From contig JBBRZN010000024.1 of the NCBI GenBank assembly GCA_038236705.1, positions 1 through 28,277 of the forward strand: a DNA stretch of 28,277 bases, in the 5' to 3' direction. The notes under the pieces are model-generated. The model searched no databases. It saw nothing but the letters and a program-made list of their open reading frames with translations, and had not been told where the DNA came from. Both the position numbers and the translations under genes were made by a program. This document shows, piece by piece, positions 7,211-14,564 of the stretch (its first letter is position 1; each line of letters begins with the position of its first letter). Source of the DNA: AC-32 sp038236705 (lineage in GTDB: Bacteria > Actinomycetota > Thermoleophilia > Gaiellales > Gaiellaceae).

Positions 7211-8892
7211 GGCCCTCCGACCACCCACCGCCGTTCGACCCGGCCGAGTTCGTCACCGCGCCCGGAGAGCCGGAGATCGAGGTCGGCGTGCTGATCGTCG
7301 GCGCAGGCCCGGCGGGGCTCGCGTGCGCGATCCGGCTGGGCCAGCTGCTCGAGGAGGCGCCCGAGCTGGCCGACCGCCTCGGCGAAGTGCCGGTCGCCGT
7401 GCTGGAGAAGGGCAAGCAGCCGGGCTCGCACCTGCTCTCGGGCGCGGTGGTGAACCCGCGCTCGCTGCGCCGGCTCTTCAAGGATCGCGTGCGCACGGAC
7501 GAGATGCCGTTCTTCGGACGGGTCGAGCACGAGTCCGTCTACTTCCTCACCCCGAAGCGGGCGCTGCGCATCCCTGCGCCGCCGACGATGCGCAACAGCG
7601 GCAACTACGTCGCCTCGCTTTCGCAGCTCGGCCGCTGGCTGGCCGGCCAGGCGGAGGAAGCCGGTGCGGTGATCCTGCCGGAGACGACCGGCCACAGGCT
7701 GCTCGTCGGCGACGGCCGCGTGCGTGGCGTCCAGACGGGGGACAAGGGCCGCGGGCGCAACGGCGAGGAGCTGCCGAACTTCGTCCCCGGCGACGAGGTG
7801 CAGGCGAAGGTGACCGTGCTGGCCGAGGGCACGCAGGGCCACCTGACCGGGATTGCGCTCGACCGGTTCGCGCTCCAGGGCGAGAACCCGCAGGTCTGGG
7901 CGCTCGGCGTGAAGGAGGTCTGGAAGGTCGCGACGCCCCTCGACCGCGTTATCCACACGATGGGCTGGCCGCTGCGGGCCGGGGCGAAGTACCGCGAGTT
8001 CGGCGGCTCGTTCATCTATCCGATGGGCGAGGACCTGGTCACGATCGGGATGGTGGTCGGGCTCGACTACCGCGACGTCGAGCTCTCGGTGCACGACGTC
8101 CTCCAGGAGCTCAAGACCCACCCGCTCGTGCGCAGGCTCCTCGAAGGCGGAGAGCGGGTTGCCTGGGGGGCGAAGACGATCCCGGAGGGCGGGTTCCTGG
8201 CGCTCCCGAAGCGGCTGCACGCGCCCGGTCTCCTGATCGCCGGCGACGGCGCGGGGCTCGTGAACGTGCCGGCGCTGAAGGGGATCCACTACGCGGTCGA
8301 GTCCGGCAGGCTCGCGGCCGAGTCGGCCTTCGCCGCGCTGCAGCGGGGCGAGGCTCCGGGCCGGCGCGGGGCACTCGCCGGTTACGACGAGGCGCTCGAG
8401 CAGAGCTTCGTCTGGCGTGAACTGAAGCAGGTGCGCAACATGCGGCCCGCCTTCGGCCGAGGCTTCTGGCTCGGGGGCGCGCTGGCCGGCGCGATGACCG
8501 CGAGCCGCGGCAACTTCCCACCCGGCGACGCGAGCCTGGAGCACGACGCCGACCAGGAGCTGATCCGCACCGACCGCTCGAAGAGCTACCCGGTTCCCGA
8601 CGGCAAGCTCACCTTCGACAAGCTCTCGTCGGTCTTCCTCAGCGGCAATCAGACGCGTGACGACGCGCCGAACCACCTCCGCGTGCGCGACCGGGTGCCG
8701 CCGGAGATCGCTGAGCTCTGGACGCGAATGTGCCCGGCGCAGGTCTACGAGGTCGGCAACGACGCGGGCGACGGCGACGTCCACGTCGAGGTGACCCCGT
8801 CGAACTGCATCCAGTGCGGCGCGATCACCGCCAAGGGCGGTCGCCTGACCCCGCCCGAGGGCGGCTCGGGCCCCGAGTACAAGCTGACGTAG
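7207..8892 (+). CDS. Electron transfer flavoprotein-quinone oxidoreductase, one Fe-S cysteine missing
   Basis: Membrane-associated flavoprotein that takes electrons from reduced ETF and reduces the quinone pool. From TTG 7207 the product has 561 residues. The FAD dinucleotide fold is VLIVGAGPAGLACAIRL near residue 22; EKGKQPGSHLLSGAVVNPR is the usual second FAD motif, and PALKGIHYAVESG the third. The C-terminal ferredoxin-like module keeps the end signature PPEGGSGPEY, but has only three of the four [4Fe-4S] cysteines: Cys509, Cys534 and Cys537. The fourth, three residues on, is Ile540 (NCIQCGAI instead of the CxxCxxC pattern of human Cys586/589/592). I see no sign of a frameshift. It is the last gene of the etf operon. 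Confidence 0.93.
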   Translation: MRPSDHPPPFDPAEFVTAPGEPEIEVGVLIVGAGPAGLACAIRLGQLLEEAPELADRLGEVPVAVLEKGKQPGSHLLSGAVVNPRSLRRLFKDRVRTDEMPFFGRVEHESVYFLTPKRALRIPAPPTMRNSGNYVASLSQLGRWLAGQAEEAGAVILPETTGHRLLVGDGRVRGVQTGDKGRGRNGEELPNFVPGDEVQAKVTVLAEGTQGHLTGIALDRFALQGENPQVWALGVKEVWKVATPLDRVIHTMGWPLRAGAKYREFGGSFIYPMGEDLVTIGMVVGLDYRDVELSVHDVLQELKTHPLVRRLLEGGERVAWGAKTIPEGGFLALPKRLHAPGLLIAGDGAGLVNVPALKGIHYAVESGRLAAESAFAALQRGEAPGRRGALAGYDEALEQSFVWRELKQVRNMRPAFGRGFWLGGALAGAMTASRGNFPPGDASLEHDADQELIRTDRSKSYPVPDGKLTFDKLSSVFLSGNQTRDDAPNHLRVRDRVPPEIAELWTRMCPAQVYEVGNDAGDGDVHVEVTPSNCIQCGAITAKGGRLTPPEGGSGPEYKLT

Positions 8893-8904
8893 CCGTCCCT
8901 CCCG

Positions 8905-8931
8905 TTCCAAGTAACAGTCTGTTACTTGGAA
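8905..8931. promoter_or_regulatory. 27-bp perfect palindromic operator (half-site TTCCAAGTAACAG)
   Basis: Two perfect 13-bp arms around a single central base (T8918). The core AGTAACAG-N-CTGTTACT recurs at 8975-8991. Form and size resemble operators of TetR-family or similar dimeric repressors, but I cannot name the regulator and none is encoded in the window. It sits 12 nt after the ETF-QO stop codon. Confidence 0.75.
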
Positions 8932-8974
8932 ATGAGACCGCGGACCCTCGCGGCGCCGCGGGTTCCAGCCCGCT

Positions 8975-8991
8975 AGTAACAGACTGTTACT
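8975..8991. promoter_or_regulatory. Second operator, 17-bp palindrome AGTAACAG-A-CTGTTACT
   Basis: Perfect 8-bp arms identical to the core of the 8905-8931 palindrome, with centres 65 bp apart. It lies where the -35 region of the dehydratase promoter should be (its right edge is 7 bp before the -10 box TAGGCT), so a protein bound here would block transcription of the dehydratase gene. Confidence 0.75.
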
Positions 8992-8998
8992 TTGGCGA

Positions 8999-9004
8999 TA
9001 GGCT
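8999..9004 (+). promoter_or_regulatory. -10 box TAGGCT for leaderless dehydratase transcript
   Basis: TAGGCT ends 6 nt before GTG 9011, with no Shine-Dalgarno in between, and lies directly downstream of the second palindrome. Confidence 0.45.
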
Positions 9005-9010
9005 CGAATT

Positions 9011-9967
9011 GTGGTCGAGCTCGCTGACGTCGAGGCTGCGCGTGAACAGATCGGCAACCGGCTGCATCGGACGCCGGTGTTGCGCTCGACGACTCTGAGC
9101 GAGCTCGCGGGCGCGCGCGTCTTCCTCAAGGCGGAGCTCTTCCAGAAGACGGGTTCCTTCAAGCCGCGCGGGGTGCTCACCAACCTCGCGGCGCTGAGCG
9201 AGGAGCAGCGCCGGCGCGGAGTGATCGGCGTCTCGGCCGGCAACCATGCCCAGGCGCTGGCCTGGGGTGCCGCCGCGGAGGGGCTCGACGCGCTCGTGGT
9301 CATGTGGCGGGGAGCGAGCGAGGCGAAGATCGAGGCCACACGCGGCTACGGCGCCGAGGTCGATTTGGAATCGCCAGGCGCGACCGAGGCCTTCGACCGG
9401 CTCGCTGAAGTGATTGAGCAAACCGGACGCACCCTCGTGCATCCGTTCGACCACCCGCTGACGATCGCCGGCCAGGGCACGGTAGGCCTCGAGCTGATCG
9501 AGGACGTTCCGGACGCGGACGTGGTGCTCGTCCCCGTCGGCGGGGGAGGCCTCATCTCCGGGATCGCCACGGCGGTGAAAGGCCTGCGGCCCGGGGCCCG
9601 GGTGATCGGAGTCGAGCCGGAGCTCTCGCCCGCCTTGCACGACGCGCTGGCGGCGGGAAAGCCGGTCCCGGTCATTCCGCGCTCGATCGCGGACGGCCTC
9701 GGCGCTCCCTTCGCCGGCAAGCACGGTTTCGAGATCTCCCGCGAGCTGGTCGAGAGCGTCGTGCTGGTGACCGAGGGGGAGATCGCGGAGGGAATGCGGT
9801 TTCTCTACGCCCGCGCGAAGCTGGCCTGCGAGCCCGCCGGGGCGGCCACGACCGCAGCGCTCGTGGCCGGGAAAATCCGGCTTCAGCCGGGCGAAACGGT
9901 GGTCGCGGTCGTCTCGGGCGGCAACGTGGCCAGCCAAACCGCCGCTGCTATCCTGGGTGGACAATGA
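9011..9967 (+). CDS. PLP-dependent threonine/serine dehydratase, short form without ACT domain
   Basis: Fold-type II PLP enzyme that deaminates threonine (or serine) to the 2-oxo acid. Of the 318 residues, the cofactor lysine is Lys51 in KTGSFKPRG, the phosphate-binding glycine loop is VPVGGGGL at about 176-182, and SAGNHAQALAW is the usual substrate loop. There is no C-terminal ACT domain, so it resembles the catabolic TdcB-like or serine-racemase-like form rather than the isoleucine-regulated biosynthetic IlvA. Related enzymes of the same fold (threo-3-hydroxyaspartate ammonia-lyase, serine racemase) cannot be excluded. It starts with GTG, probably leaderless, and is under the paired palindromes. 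It ends in a 4-nt ATGA overlap with rpmE. Confidence 0.9.
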   Translation: MVELADVEAAREQIGNRLHRTPVLRSTTLSELAGARVFLKAELFQKTGSFKPRGVLTNLAALSEEQRRRGVIGVSAGNHAQALAWGAAAEGLDALVVMWRGASEAKIEATRGYGAEVDLESPGATEAFDRLAEVIEQTGRTLVHPFDHPLTIAGQGTVGLELIEDVPDADVVLVPVGGGGLISGIATAVKGLRPGARVIGVEPELSPALHDALAAGKPVPVIPRSIADGLGAPFAGKHGFEISRELVESVVLVTEGEIAEGMRFLYARAKLACEPAGAATTAALVAGKIRLQPGETVVAVVSGGNVASQTAAAILGGQ

Positions 9968-10176
9968 AGGCCGACATTCATCCCGAGTACGTCCTGGCAA
10001 CCGTTCGCTGCGCCTGCGGCAACGAGTTCCAGACGCGCTCGACGAAGCCCGAGCTGCACGTCGAGGTCTGCTCGAACTGCCACCCGTTCTACACGGGCAA
10101 GCAGAAGCTGATGGACTCCGGCGGCCGGGTGGAGCGCTTCCAGCGCCGCCTCGAGAAGGCCGGCCGCAAGGCCTAG
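9964..10176 (+). CDS. rpmE: 50S ribosomal protein L31, zinc-binding (C+) form
   Basis: A 70-residue ribosomal protein of the large subunit. It begins MKADIHPEYV and carries the zinc ribbon CACGNEF and CSNCHPFYTGKQK, so it is the C+ (zinc-replete) type. The ATG overlaps the dehydratase stop as ATGA, but a possible own promoter is visible: TATCCT at 9949-9954, 9 nt before the ATG, with GGGTGG between. rpmE upstream of prfA is a common bacterial order; DUF1385 lies between them here. Confidence 0.97.
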   Translation: MKADIHPEYVLATVRCACGNEFQTRSTKPELHVEVCSNCHPFYTGKQKLMDSGGRVERFQRRLEKAGRKA

Positions 10177-10182
10177 CTAGCC

Positions 10183-11097
10183 ATGTCGCAGCCCATCGGT
10201 GGGCAAGCCGTCCTCGAGGGCGTGATGATGCGCGGCCCCTCGAACTGGGCGGTCGCCGTACGCAAGCCGGACGGCCAGATCGCGGAGGTCTGCCGCCCGA
10301 TCGAGTCCGTGATGAAGCGGCACTGGTTCTTCCGGCTGCCGGTGATCCGCGGCGTGATCGCGCTCGGCGAGTCGCTCGCGATCGGCTTCCGCGCGCTCTC
10401 GATCTCGGCGCAGTACGCGGCGCAGGAGGAGGGCGACGAAGAAGTTCAGACGGAGCTCTCGCGCGGCGCGCTCTTCTTCGCGTTCGCGGTCGCGATCGCC
10501 TTCGCCGTGCTGCTCTTCAAGGTCACGCCGGCGCTGATCACGAACTGGCTCCCGATCGAGACCACCGGTTGGTTCGTGATCGTCGAGGGCCTGATCCGCG
10601 TCTCGATCTTTATCGCGTACCTGAGCGTGATCTCGCTCCTGCCCGACCTGCGGCGCGTCTTCCAGTACCACGCGGCCGAGCACAAGGCGATCAACGCCTA
10701 CGAGGCCGGCGAGGAGCTCGAGCCGGAGATCGTCCAGCGCTACAGCCTGATCCATCCGCGCTGCGGCACGGCCTTTCTGCTCTGGGTGATGGTGATTGCG
10801 ATCTTCGTGTTCGCGTTCTTCGGGCGGCCCCACTGGTACTGGCTGATCGCCACGAGGATCTTGCTCCTGCCGCTGATCGCCGGGATCGCCTACGAGCTGA
10901 TCCGCTTCGCCGGCAAGCACACGGGCAACCGCTTCCTGATGGCCCTGCTCGCGCCCGGGCTCTGGCTCCAGCGCCTCACGACCCGCGAGCCGACGCTCGA
11001 CCAGCTCGAGGTCTCCATTCGCGCCCTCCGCGATGTGCTCGCGCTCGAACAGCGAGATTCGGCGGGTGAGTCGCCCAAGGTCGAGGTGATGGCCTGA
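10183..11097 (+). CDS. DUF1385 family membrane protein (YqhQ-like)
   Basis: Conserved multi-pass membrane protein of unknown biochemical role, found in Bacillota and deep actinobacterial lineages. The family signature at the N-terminus is GGQAVLEGVMMRGP. Central helices (LFFAFAVAIAFAVLLFKVTP, then FVIVEGLIRVSIFIAYLSVI) lead to the hallmark YHAAEHKAINAYEAG and HPRCGTAFLL, whose His, Glu and Cys residues could bind a metal. Two more helices follow. The product has 304 residues, normal for the family. It starts 6 nt after rpmE and its TGA shares one base with the prfA ATG, so it belongs to the rpmE-prfA-prmC operon. A role in translation or the envelope cannot be told from sequence. Confidence 0.92.
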   Translation: MSQPIGGQAVLEGVMMRGPSNWAVAVRKPDGQIAEVCRPIESVMKRHWFFRLPVIRGVIALGESLAIGFRALSISAQYAAQEEGDEEVQTELSRGALFFAFAVAIAFAVLLFKVTPALITNWLPIETTGWFVIVEGLIRVSIFIAYLSVISLLPDLRRVFQYHAAEHKAINAYEAGEELEPEIVQRYSLIHPRCGTAFLLWVMVIAIFVFAFFGRPHWYWLIATRILLLPLIAGIAYELIRFAGKHTGNRFLMALLAPGLWLQRLTTREPTLDQLEVSIRALRDVLALEQRDSAGESPKVEVMA

Positions 11098-12137
11098 TGG
11101 ACGAGCTCGTCGACGACGTCGAGCGCTCGTATCGCGAGACGCAGGAGCGGCTCAGCGACCCCGCCGTCTACAACGATCACCGCGAGGCCGCCGACGTGGG
11201 GCGGCGCCTGAAGGAGCTCGAGGGGCCCTACAAGCTGGTCCAGGAGTGGCGTCTCGTCACCGCCGATCTCGACGCGGCCCGCGCCGACTCCGACCTGAAG
11301 GAGCTCGTGCCCGACCTCGAGCAGAGGGCGGCCGCGCTCGAAGAGGAGCTCAAGCTCGCGCTCGTCGAGACCGACCCGGCCGACCGCAAGGACGTGATCG
11401 TCGAGGTCCGCCAGGGTGTCGGCGGCGACGAGGCGGCGCTCTGGGCGGCCGACCTCTTCCGGATGCTGACCCGCTACGCCGAGCGGCGCGGCTTCGCGAT
11501 CGAGCAGCTCGAGACCAGCGGCAACGAGTCCGGCGGCTTCAAGGAGGTCGTCTTCGCAGTCAAGGGCGACGGCGCCTACTCCGTCTTCAAGTGGGAGGCG
11601 GGCACGCATCGCGTCCAGCGGGTTCCCCACACCGAGTCGCAAGGGCGGATCCACACCTCGACGGCGACGGTGGCTGTGATGCCCGAGGCCGAGGAGGTGG
11701 AGATCGAGATCGACCCGCACGACCTGAAGATCGACGTCTACCGCTCGACCGGCCCCGGCGGACAGAGCGTCAACACCACCGACTCGGCCGTCCGGGTCAC
11801 GCACGTTCCGACCGGGACCGTGGTCGCGATGCAGGACGAGAAGTCGCAGCTCCAGAACAAGACGAAAGCGCTGCGCGTTCTGCGCGCGCGCCTCTTCGAG
11901 CTGGAGCGCGAGCGGCAGCAGGCCGAGCAGTCGGAGGCCCGGCGCTCGCAGATCGGCGGCGGCCGGCGCGCCGAGAAGATCCGCACCTACAACTTCCCTG
12001 AGAACCGGCTGACCGACCACCGCGTCCACCTCACCGTGCACCGGCTCGAAAAGATCCTGGAAGGGGAGTTGGAGCAGTTCACGGAGGCTCTGGCCGCCGA
12101 CGAGCGGCGGCGCGCGCTCGAGACCGCCACGGTATGA
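11097..12137 (+). CDS. prfA: Peptide chain release factor 1
   Basis: Class I release factor that reads UAA and UAG and triggers peptidyl-tRNA hydrolysis in the ribosome. The product has 346 residues. The catalytic GGQ loop is at 221-223 in STGPGGQSVNTTDSAVR. The stop-codon recognition tripeptide at 177-179 reads Pro-His-Thr (RVPHTESQGRIHTS); the usual P-x-T pattern of RF1 is kept, though PAT, PVT or PET are more common. RF2 has SPF here, so the RF1 assignment is clear. The glutamine of GGQ is the substrate of PrmC, encoded next. The ATG overlaps the previous stop by one base; the stop overlaps the ATG of a 33-codon frame leading to prmC. Confidence 0.97.
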   Translation: MDELVDDVERSYRETQERLSDPAVYNDHREAADVGRRLKELEGPYKLVQEWRLVTADLDAARADSDLKELVPDLEQRAAALEEELKLALVETDPADRKDVIVEVRQGVGGDEAALWAADLFRMLTRYAERRGFAIEQLETSGNESGGFKEVVFAVKGDGAYSVFKWEAGTHRVQRVPHTESQGRIHTSTATVAVMPEAEEVEIEIDPHDLKIDVYRSTGPGGQSVNTTDSAVRVTHVPTGTVVAMQDEKSQLQNKTKALRVLRARLFELERERQQAEQSEARRSQIGGGRRAEKIRTYNFPENRLTDHRVHLTVHRLEKILEGELEQFTEALAADERRRALETATV

Positions 12138-12235
12138 CCGCGCCTTACGCGTGTCGACCGGTCAGTTCAGACGGACGCGCGGCGGAGCCGCCCGTCCTGA
12201 GGACGGCGCCGACAAGCGGCGCCTCAGCGGCGTGA
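12134..12235 (+). CDS. Possible 33-residue leader peptide bridging prfA and prmC
   Basis: The ATG overlaps the prfA stop (ATGA, 12134-12137), and its own TGA overlaps the likely prmC GTG (GTGA, 12232-12235). This would let ribosomes pass from prfA through a short peptide (begins MTAPYACRPVSSDGR) into prmC. The stretch also holds small inverted repeats (CCGTCCT/AGGACGG and GGCGCC/GGCGCC). The peptide has no recognisable features, and a frame of this length is easily open by chance at high GC. Confidence 0.25.
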   Translation: MTAPYACRPVSSDGRAAEPPVLRTAPTSGASAA

Positions 12236-13071
12236 CGCTCGGCGACGCCCTTGCCCGAGCGACGGCCAGGCTCGCCGAGGCCGGGATCGAGTCGGCCCGC
12301 CTCGAGGCGGAGCTTCTCCTCTCGAAGGCGTGTGACGACTGCGCCCGGGCGCTGCTCTATGCCGAGCTCGACCGGGAGCTGAGCGAGGAGCAGGAGAACG
12401 CCTTCGAGCGGCAGGTCGCCCGCAGGGAAAAACGAGAACCGCTGGCCTACGTGCTCGGCGAGTGGGGCTTTCGCCGGCTCACGCTCAAGACCGACCGGCG
12501 GGCGCTGATCCCGCGGCCCGAGACCGAGGTCGTGGTCGAGCGCGCGCTCACCCACATCCACGGCCTGGAGACGCCGGAGGTGCTCGACGTCGGCACCGGC
12601 ACGGGAGCGATCGCGCTCGCGATCGCGGACGAGGTTCCGGACGCGCGCGTCACGGCGATCGACTCGTCGCCGGGCGCGCTAGCCCTCGCGCGCGAGAACC
12701 TCGACCTCACGGGCATCAACGGCCGCGTCCGGCTCGTCGAGCACGACCTGACGAGCGGGCTCGGGGAGGAGCAATTCGACCTCGTCGTCTCGAACCCGCC
12801 GTACATCGAGCCCGAGGAGCTGGAGGCGCTGCAGCCCGAGGTGCGCGACTGGGAGCCGCACGTCGCGCTCGTCGCTTCGGGCGCGACCGAGGCGGTGGCG
12901 CGCGCCGCCACCGAAGCGCTGCGCCTGGGCGGCTGGCTCGTGCTGGAGACCGCCGCGACCGCAGGCGAGCGCGTGGAGCGGCTGCTTGCCGAGCTCGGCT
13001 TCGAGCAGGTTACGATCACGCCCGATCTGGCAGGAAGGGACCGGGTGGTGGAGGGGCGATGGAGGGGCTAG
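12232..13071 (+). CDS. prmC: Release factor glutamine methyltransferase
   Basis: S-adenosylmethionine-dependent N5-glutamine methyltransferase that modifies the GGQ glutamine of release factors. The catalytic NPPY motif is at 188-191 (VVSNPPYIEPEEL), and the SAM-binding loop LDVGTGTGAIALAIA at about 118-132. The N-terminal helical domain reads LARATARLAEAGIESARLEAELLL. I placed the start at GTG 12232 (279 residues) because the family begins almost exactly there (TLGDALARA). GTG 12151 in the same frame would add 27 residues of low-complexity Arg/Ala sequence. It follows prfA directly, as is usual, and its end overlaps the next gene by 13 nt. Confidence 0.94.
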   Translation: MTLGDALARATARLAEAGIESARLEAELLLSKACDDCARALLYAELDRELSEEQENAFERQVARREKREPLAYVLGEWGFRRLTLKTDRRALIPRPETEVVVERALTHIHGLETPEVLDVGTGTGAIALAIADEVPDARVTAIDSSPGALALARENLDLTGINGRVRLVEHDLTSGLGEEQFDLVVSNPPYIEPEELEALQPEVRDWEPHVALVASGATEAVARAATEALRLGGWLVLETAATAGERVERLLAELGFEQVTITPDLAGRDRVVEGRWRG

Positions 13072-13919
13072 AGACACGCGACGGGCGACGCCTGGCGTAT
13101 CGGCGCACGGGCCACGGTCCCATGCTGGTCTGCCACGGCGGGGGCCCCGGCTTCTCGTCGCTGTACCTCGGCGACCTGGCCGGCCTGGGCGACGAGCTCG
13201 AGCTCGTCTTGCTCGACCCGCGCGGCACGGGCGGCTCGACGAAGCCTTCCGACCCCCGCGCCTACGCGATCGAAAACTACGTCTCCGACCTCGAGGACCT
13301 GCGCGAGCACCTCGGCCTCGAGCGCATCCAGCTCTTCGGCCACTCGCACGGCGGCATCGTCGCGATCGCCTATGCGGCGCGCTATCCGGAGCGGGTCGAG
13401 CGCCTGATCCTGGCGAGCACCCTGGCGCGGTTCTCCCCCGAGCAGGAGGCTGCGATGGCGGCGGCCGTCGAGGGCTACGCGGACGAACCATGGTACGAGG
13501 ACGCGCGGGCCGCGCTCGAAGCCGAGGAGGCGGGCGACTTCGAGACCGACGAGGAGCTGGCCGAGCTCTCGTTGCGCGAGTTCCCGTTCTACTTCGCCCG
13601 CTACGGCGACGACGAACGCGCGTACGTCCAGACGCTAATAGGGGACACGCCGAACGCCGATGCGCTTCGCCTCTTCAACCAAGAGCAGGTGCCCACGTTC
13701 GACCTACGACTCGAGCTCGCGCAGATCGCGGCACCCACGCTCGTGATCGCCGGCGAAGAAGACTTCATCACCGGGCCGCTGTCCGCCGCCGAGCTCTCGG
13801 AAATCGCCGGCGCCGAGACCGTTCTGATCCCGGGCTGCGGGCACTTCATCTTCGTCGAGGCTCCCGAGGACTTCCGCGATTCCGTGCTCGCCTTCCTCGG
13901 CGCGGGAGCGCGCGCGTGA
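13059..13919 (+). CDS. Alpha/beta hydrolase, proline-iminopeptidase-like
   Basis: A 286-residue cytoplasmic serine hydrolase. The oxyanion motif HGGGPG is at 26-31, the nucleophile elbow GHSHGG at 94-99 (Ser96), the acid is probably Asp235 in GEEDFITG, and the base His262 lies in PGCGHFIFVEAPEDF. HGGGPG and the DPRGTGGS loop are typical of proline iminopeptidases and related aminoacyl-ester hydrolases, but the cap domain, which sets specificity, cannot be interpreted. ATG 13059 is preceded by GAGGGG and lies inside the prmC end. The stop overlaps the tsaC GTG as GTGA, so it is an extra gene placed inside the usual prmC-tsaC pair. Confidence 0.9.
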   Translation: MEGLETRDGRRLAYRRTGHGPMLVCHGGGPGFSSLYLGDLAGLGDELELVLLDPRGTGGSTKPSDPRAYAIENYVSDLEDLREHLGLERIQLFGHSHGGIVAIAYAARYPERVERLILASTLARFSPEQEAAMAAAVEGYADEPWYEDARAALEAEEAGDFETDEELAELSLREFPFYFARYGDDERAYVQTLIGDTPNADALRLFNQEQVPTFDLRLELAQIAAPTLVIAGEEDFITGPLSAAELSEIAGAETVLIPGCGHFIFVEAPEDFRDSVLAFLGAGARA

Positions 13920-14521
13920 TCGACGAGGCCGTCGCCGAGCTGAAGGAGGGCCGGCCCGTCGTGCTGCCGACCGACACCGTCTACGGGCTCTGCGCCGATC
14001 CCTACCGCGAGGCGCCCTCGCGGGAGCTCTACCGGATGAAGGGCACGCCGCCGGACCAGCCGATGGCGCTCGTCGCCCGCGATCTCGACCTCCTCTTCGA
14101 GTGCGTGCCGGAGCTCCGCGGCCGCTCGGGCACGATTGTGCGCGCGCTGCTGCCCGGCCCCTTCACGCTGATCCTGCCGAACCCGGCGCAGCGCTACCGC
14201 TGGATCACGGGCTCGACTCCCGACCGGATCGGCGTGCGCGTGCCGGAGCTCGCGGGTCCCGGCTCCGAGGTGCTGGCGCGCGTCGGCGCGGTCGTGGCGA
14301 CGAGCGCGAACGTCCACGGCGGCCCGGACCCGCGCAGGCTCGAGGACGTCCCGGTCGAGATCCGAGCAGGCGCGGCGGCGGTCGTCGATGGGGGCGAGCT
14401 TCCCGGAACGCCTTCGACCGTGCTCGATCTCACCGGCGACGAGCCACAGGTTCTCCGCGAGGGCGCGGTTCCCGCCGAGGAAGCCCTGGAACGGGCGCTC
14501 GCCGCAACCGTCGGCAGGTAG
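13916..14521 (+). CDS. tsaC: L-threonylcarbamoyladenylate synthase, short TsaC type
   Basis: Makes threonylcarbamoyl-AMP from threonine, bicarbonate and ATP for the t6A37 modification of ANN-decoding tRNAs. The 201-residue YrdC-domain protein shows GRPVVLPTDTVYGLCADP at the N-terminus, YRMKGTPPDQPMAL (substrate-binding Lys), LLPGPFTLILP and the ATSANVHGG loop near the C-terminal third. It lacks the Sua5 C-terminal domain, so it is the TsaC form. The start is GTG in a GTGA overlap with the hydrolase. Position after prmC is conserved in many bacteria. Confidence 0.94.
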   Translation: MIDEAVAELKEGRPVVLPTDTVYGLCADPYREAPSRELYRMKGTPPDQPMALVARDLDLLFECVPELRGRSGTIVRALLPGPFTLILPNPAQRYRWITGSTPDRIGVRVPELAGPGSEVLARVGAVVATSANVHGGPDPRRLEDVPVEIRAGAAAVVDGGELPGTPSTVLDLTGDEPQVLREGAVPAEEALERALAATVGR

Positions 14522-14553
14522 CGCAAGTACCATCCCTCCCGTCGAATCGGACC

Positions 14554-14562
14554 GAGGAGAGG
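14554..14562 (+). promoter_or_regulatory. Strong Shine-Dalgarno of glyA
   Basis: GAGGAGAGG with the AGGAG core 5 nt before ATG 14565. It fixes the glyA start; a possible -10 box TACCAT lies at 14528-14533, giving a true leader, unlike many neighbours. Confidence 0.7.
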
Positions 14563-14564
14563 CC

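Noticed and set aside
7021..9339. Long reverse-strand frame opposite the ETF-QO gene
   Set aside because: The + strand protein is a clear family member with intact motifs; the reverse product has no recognisable domain and is a codon-bias shadow.
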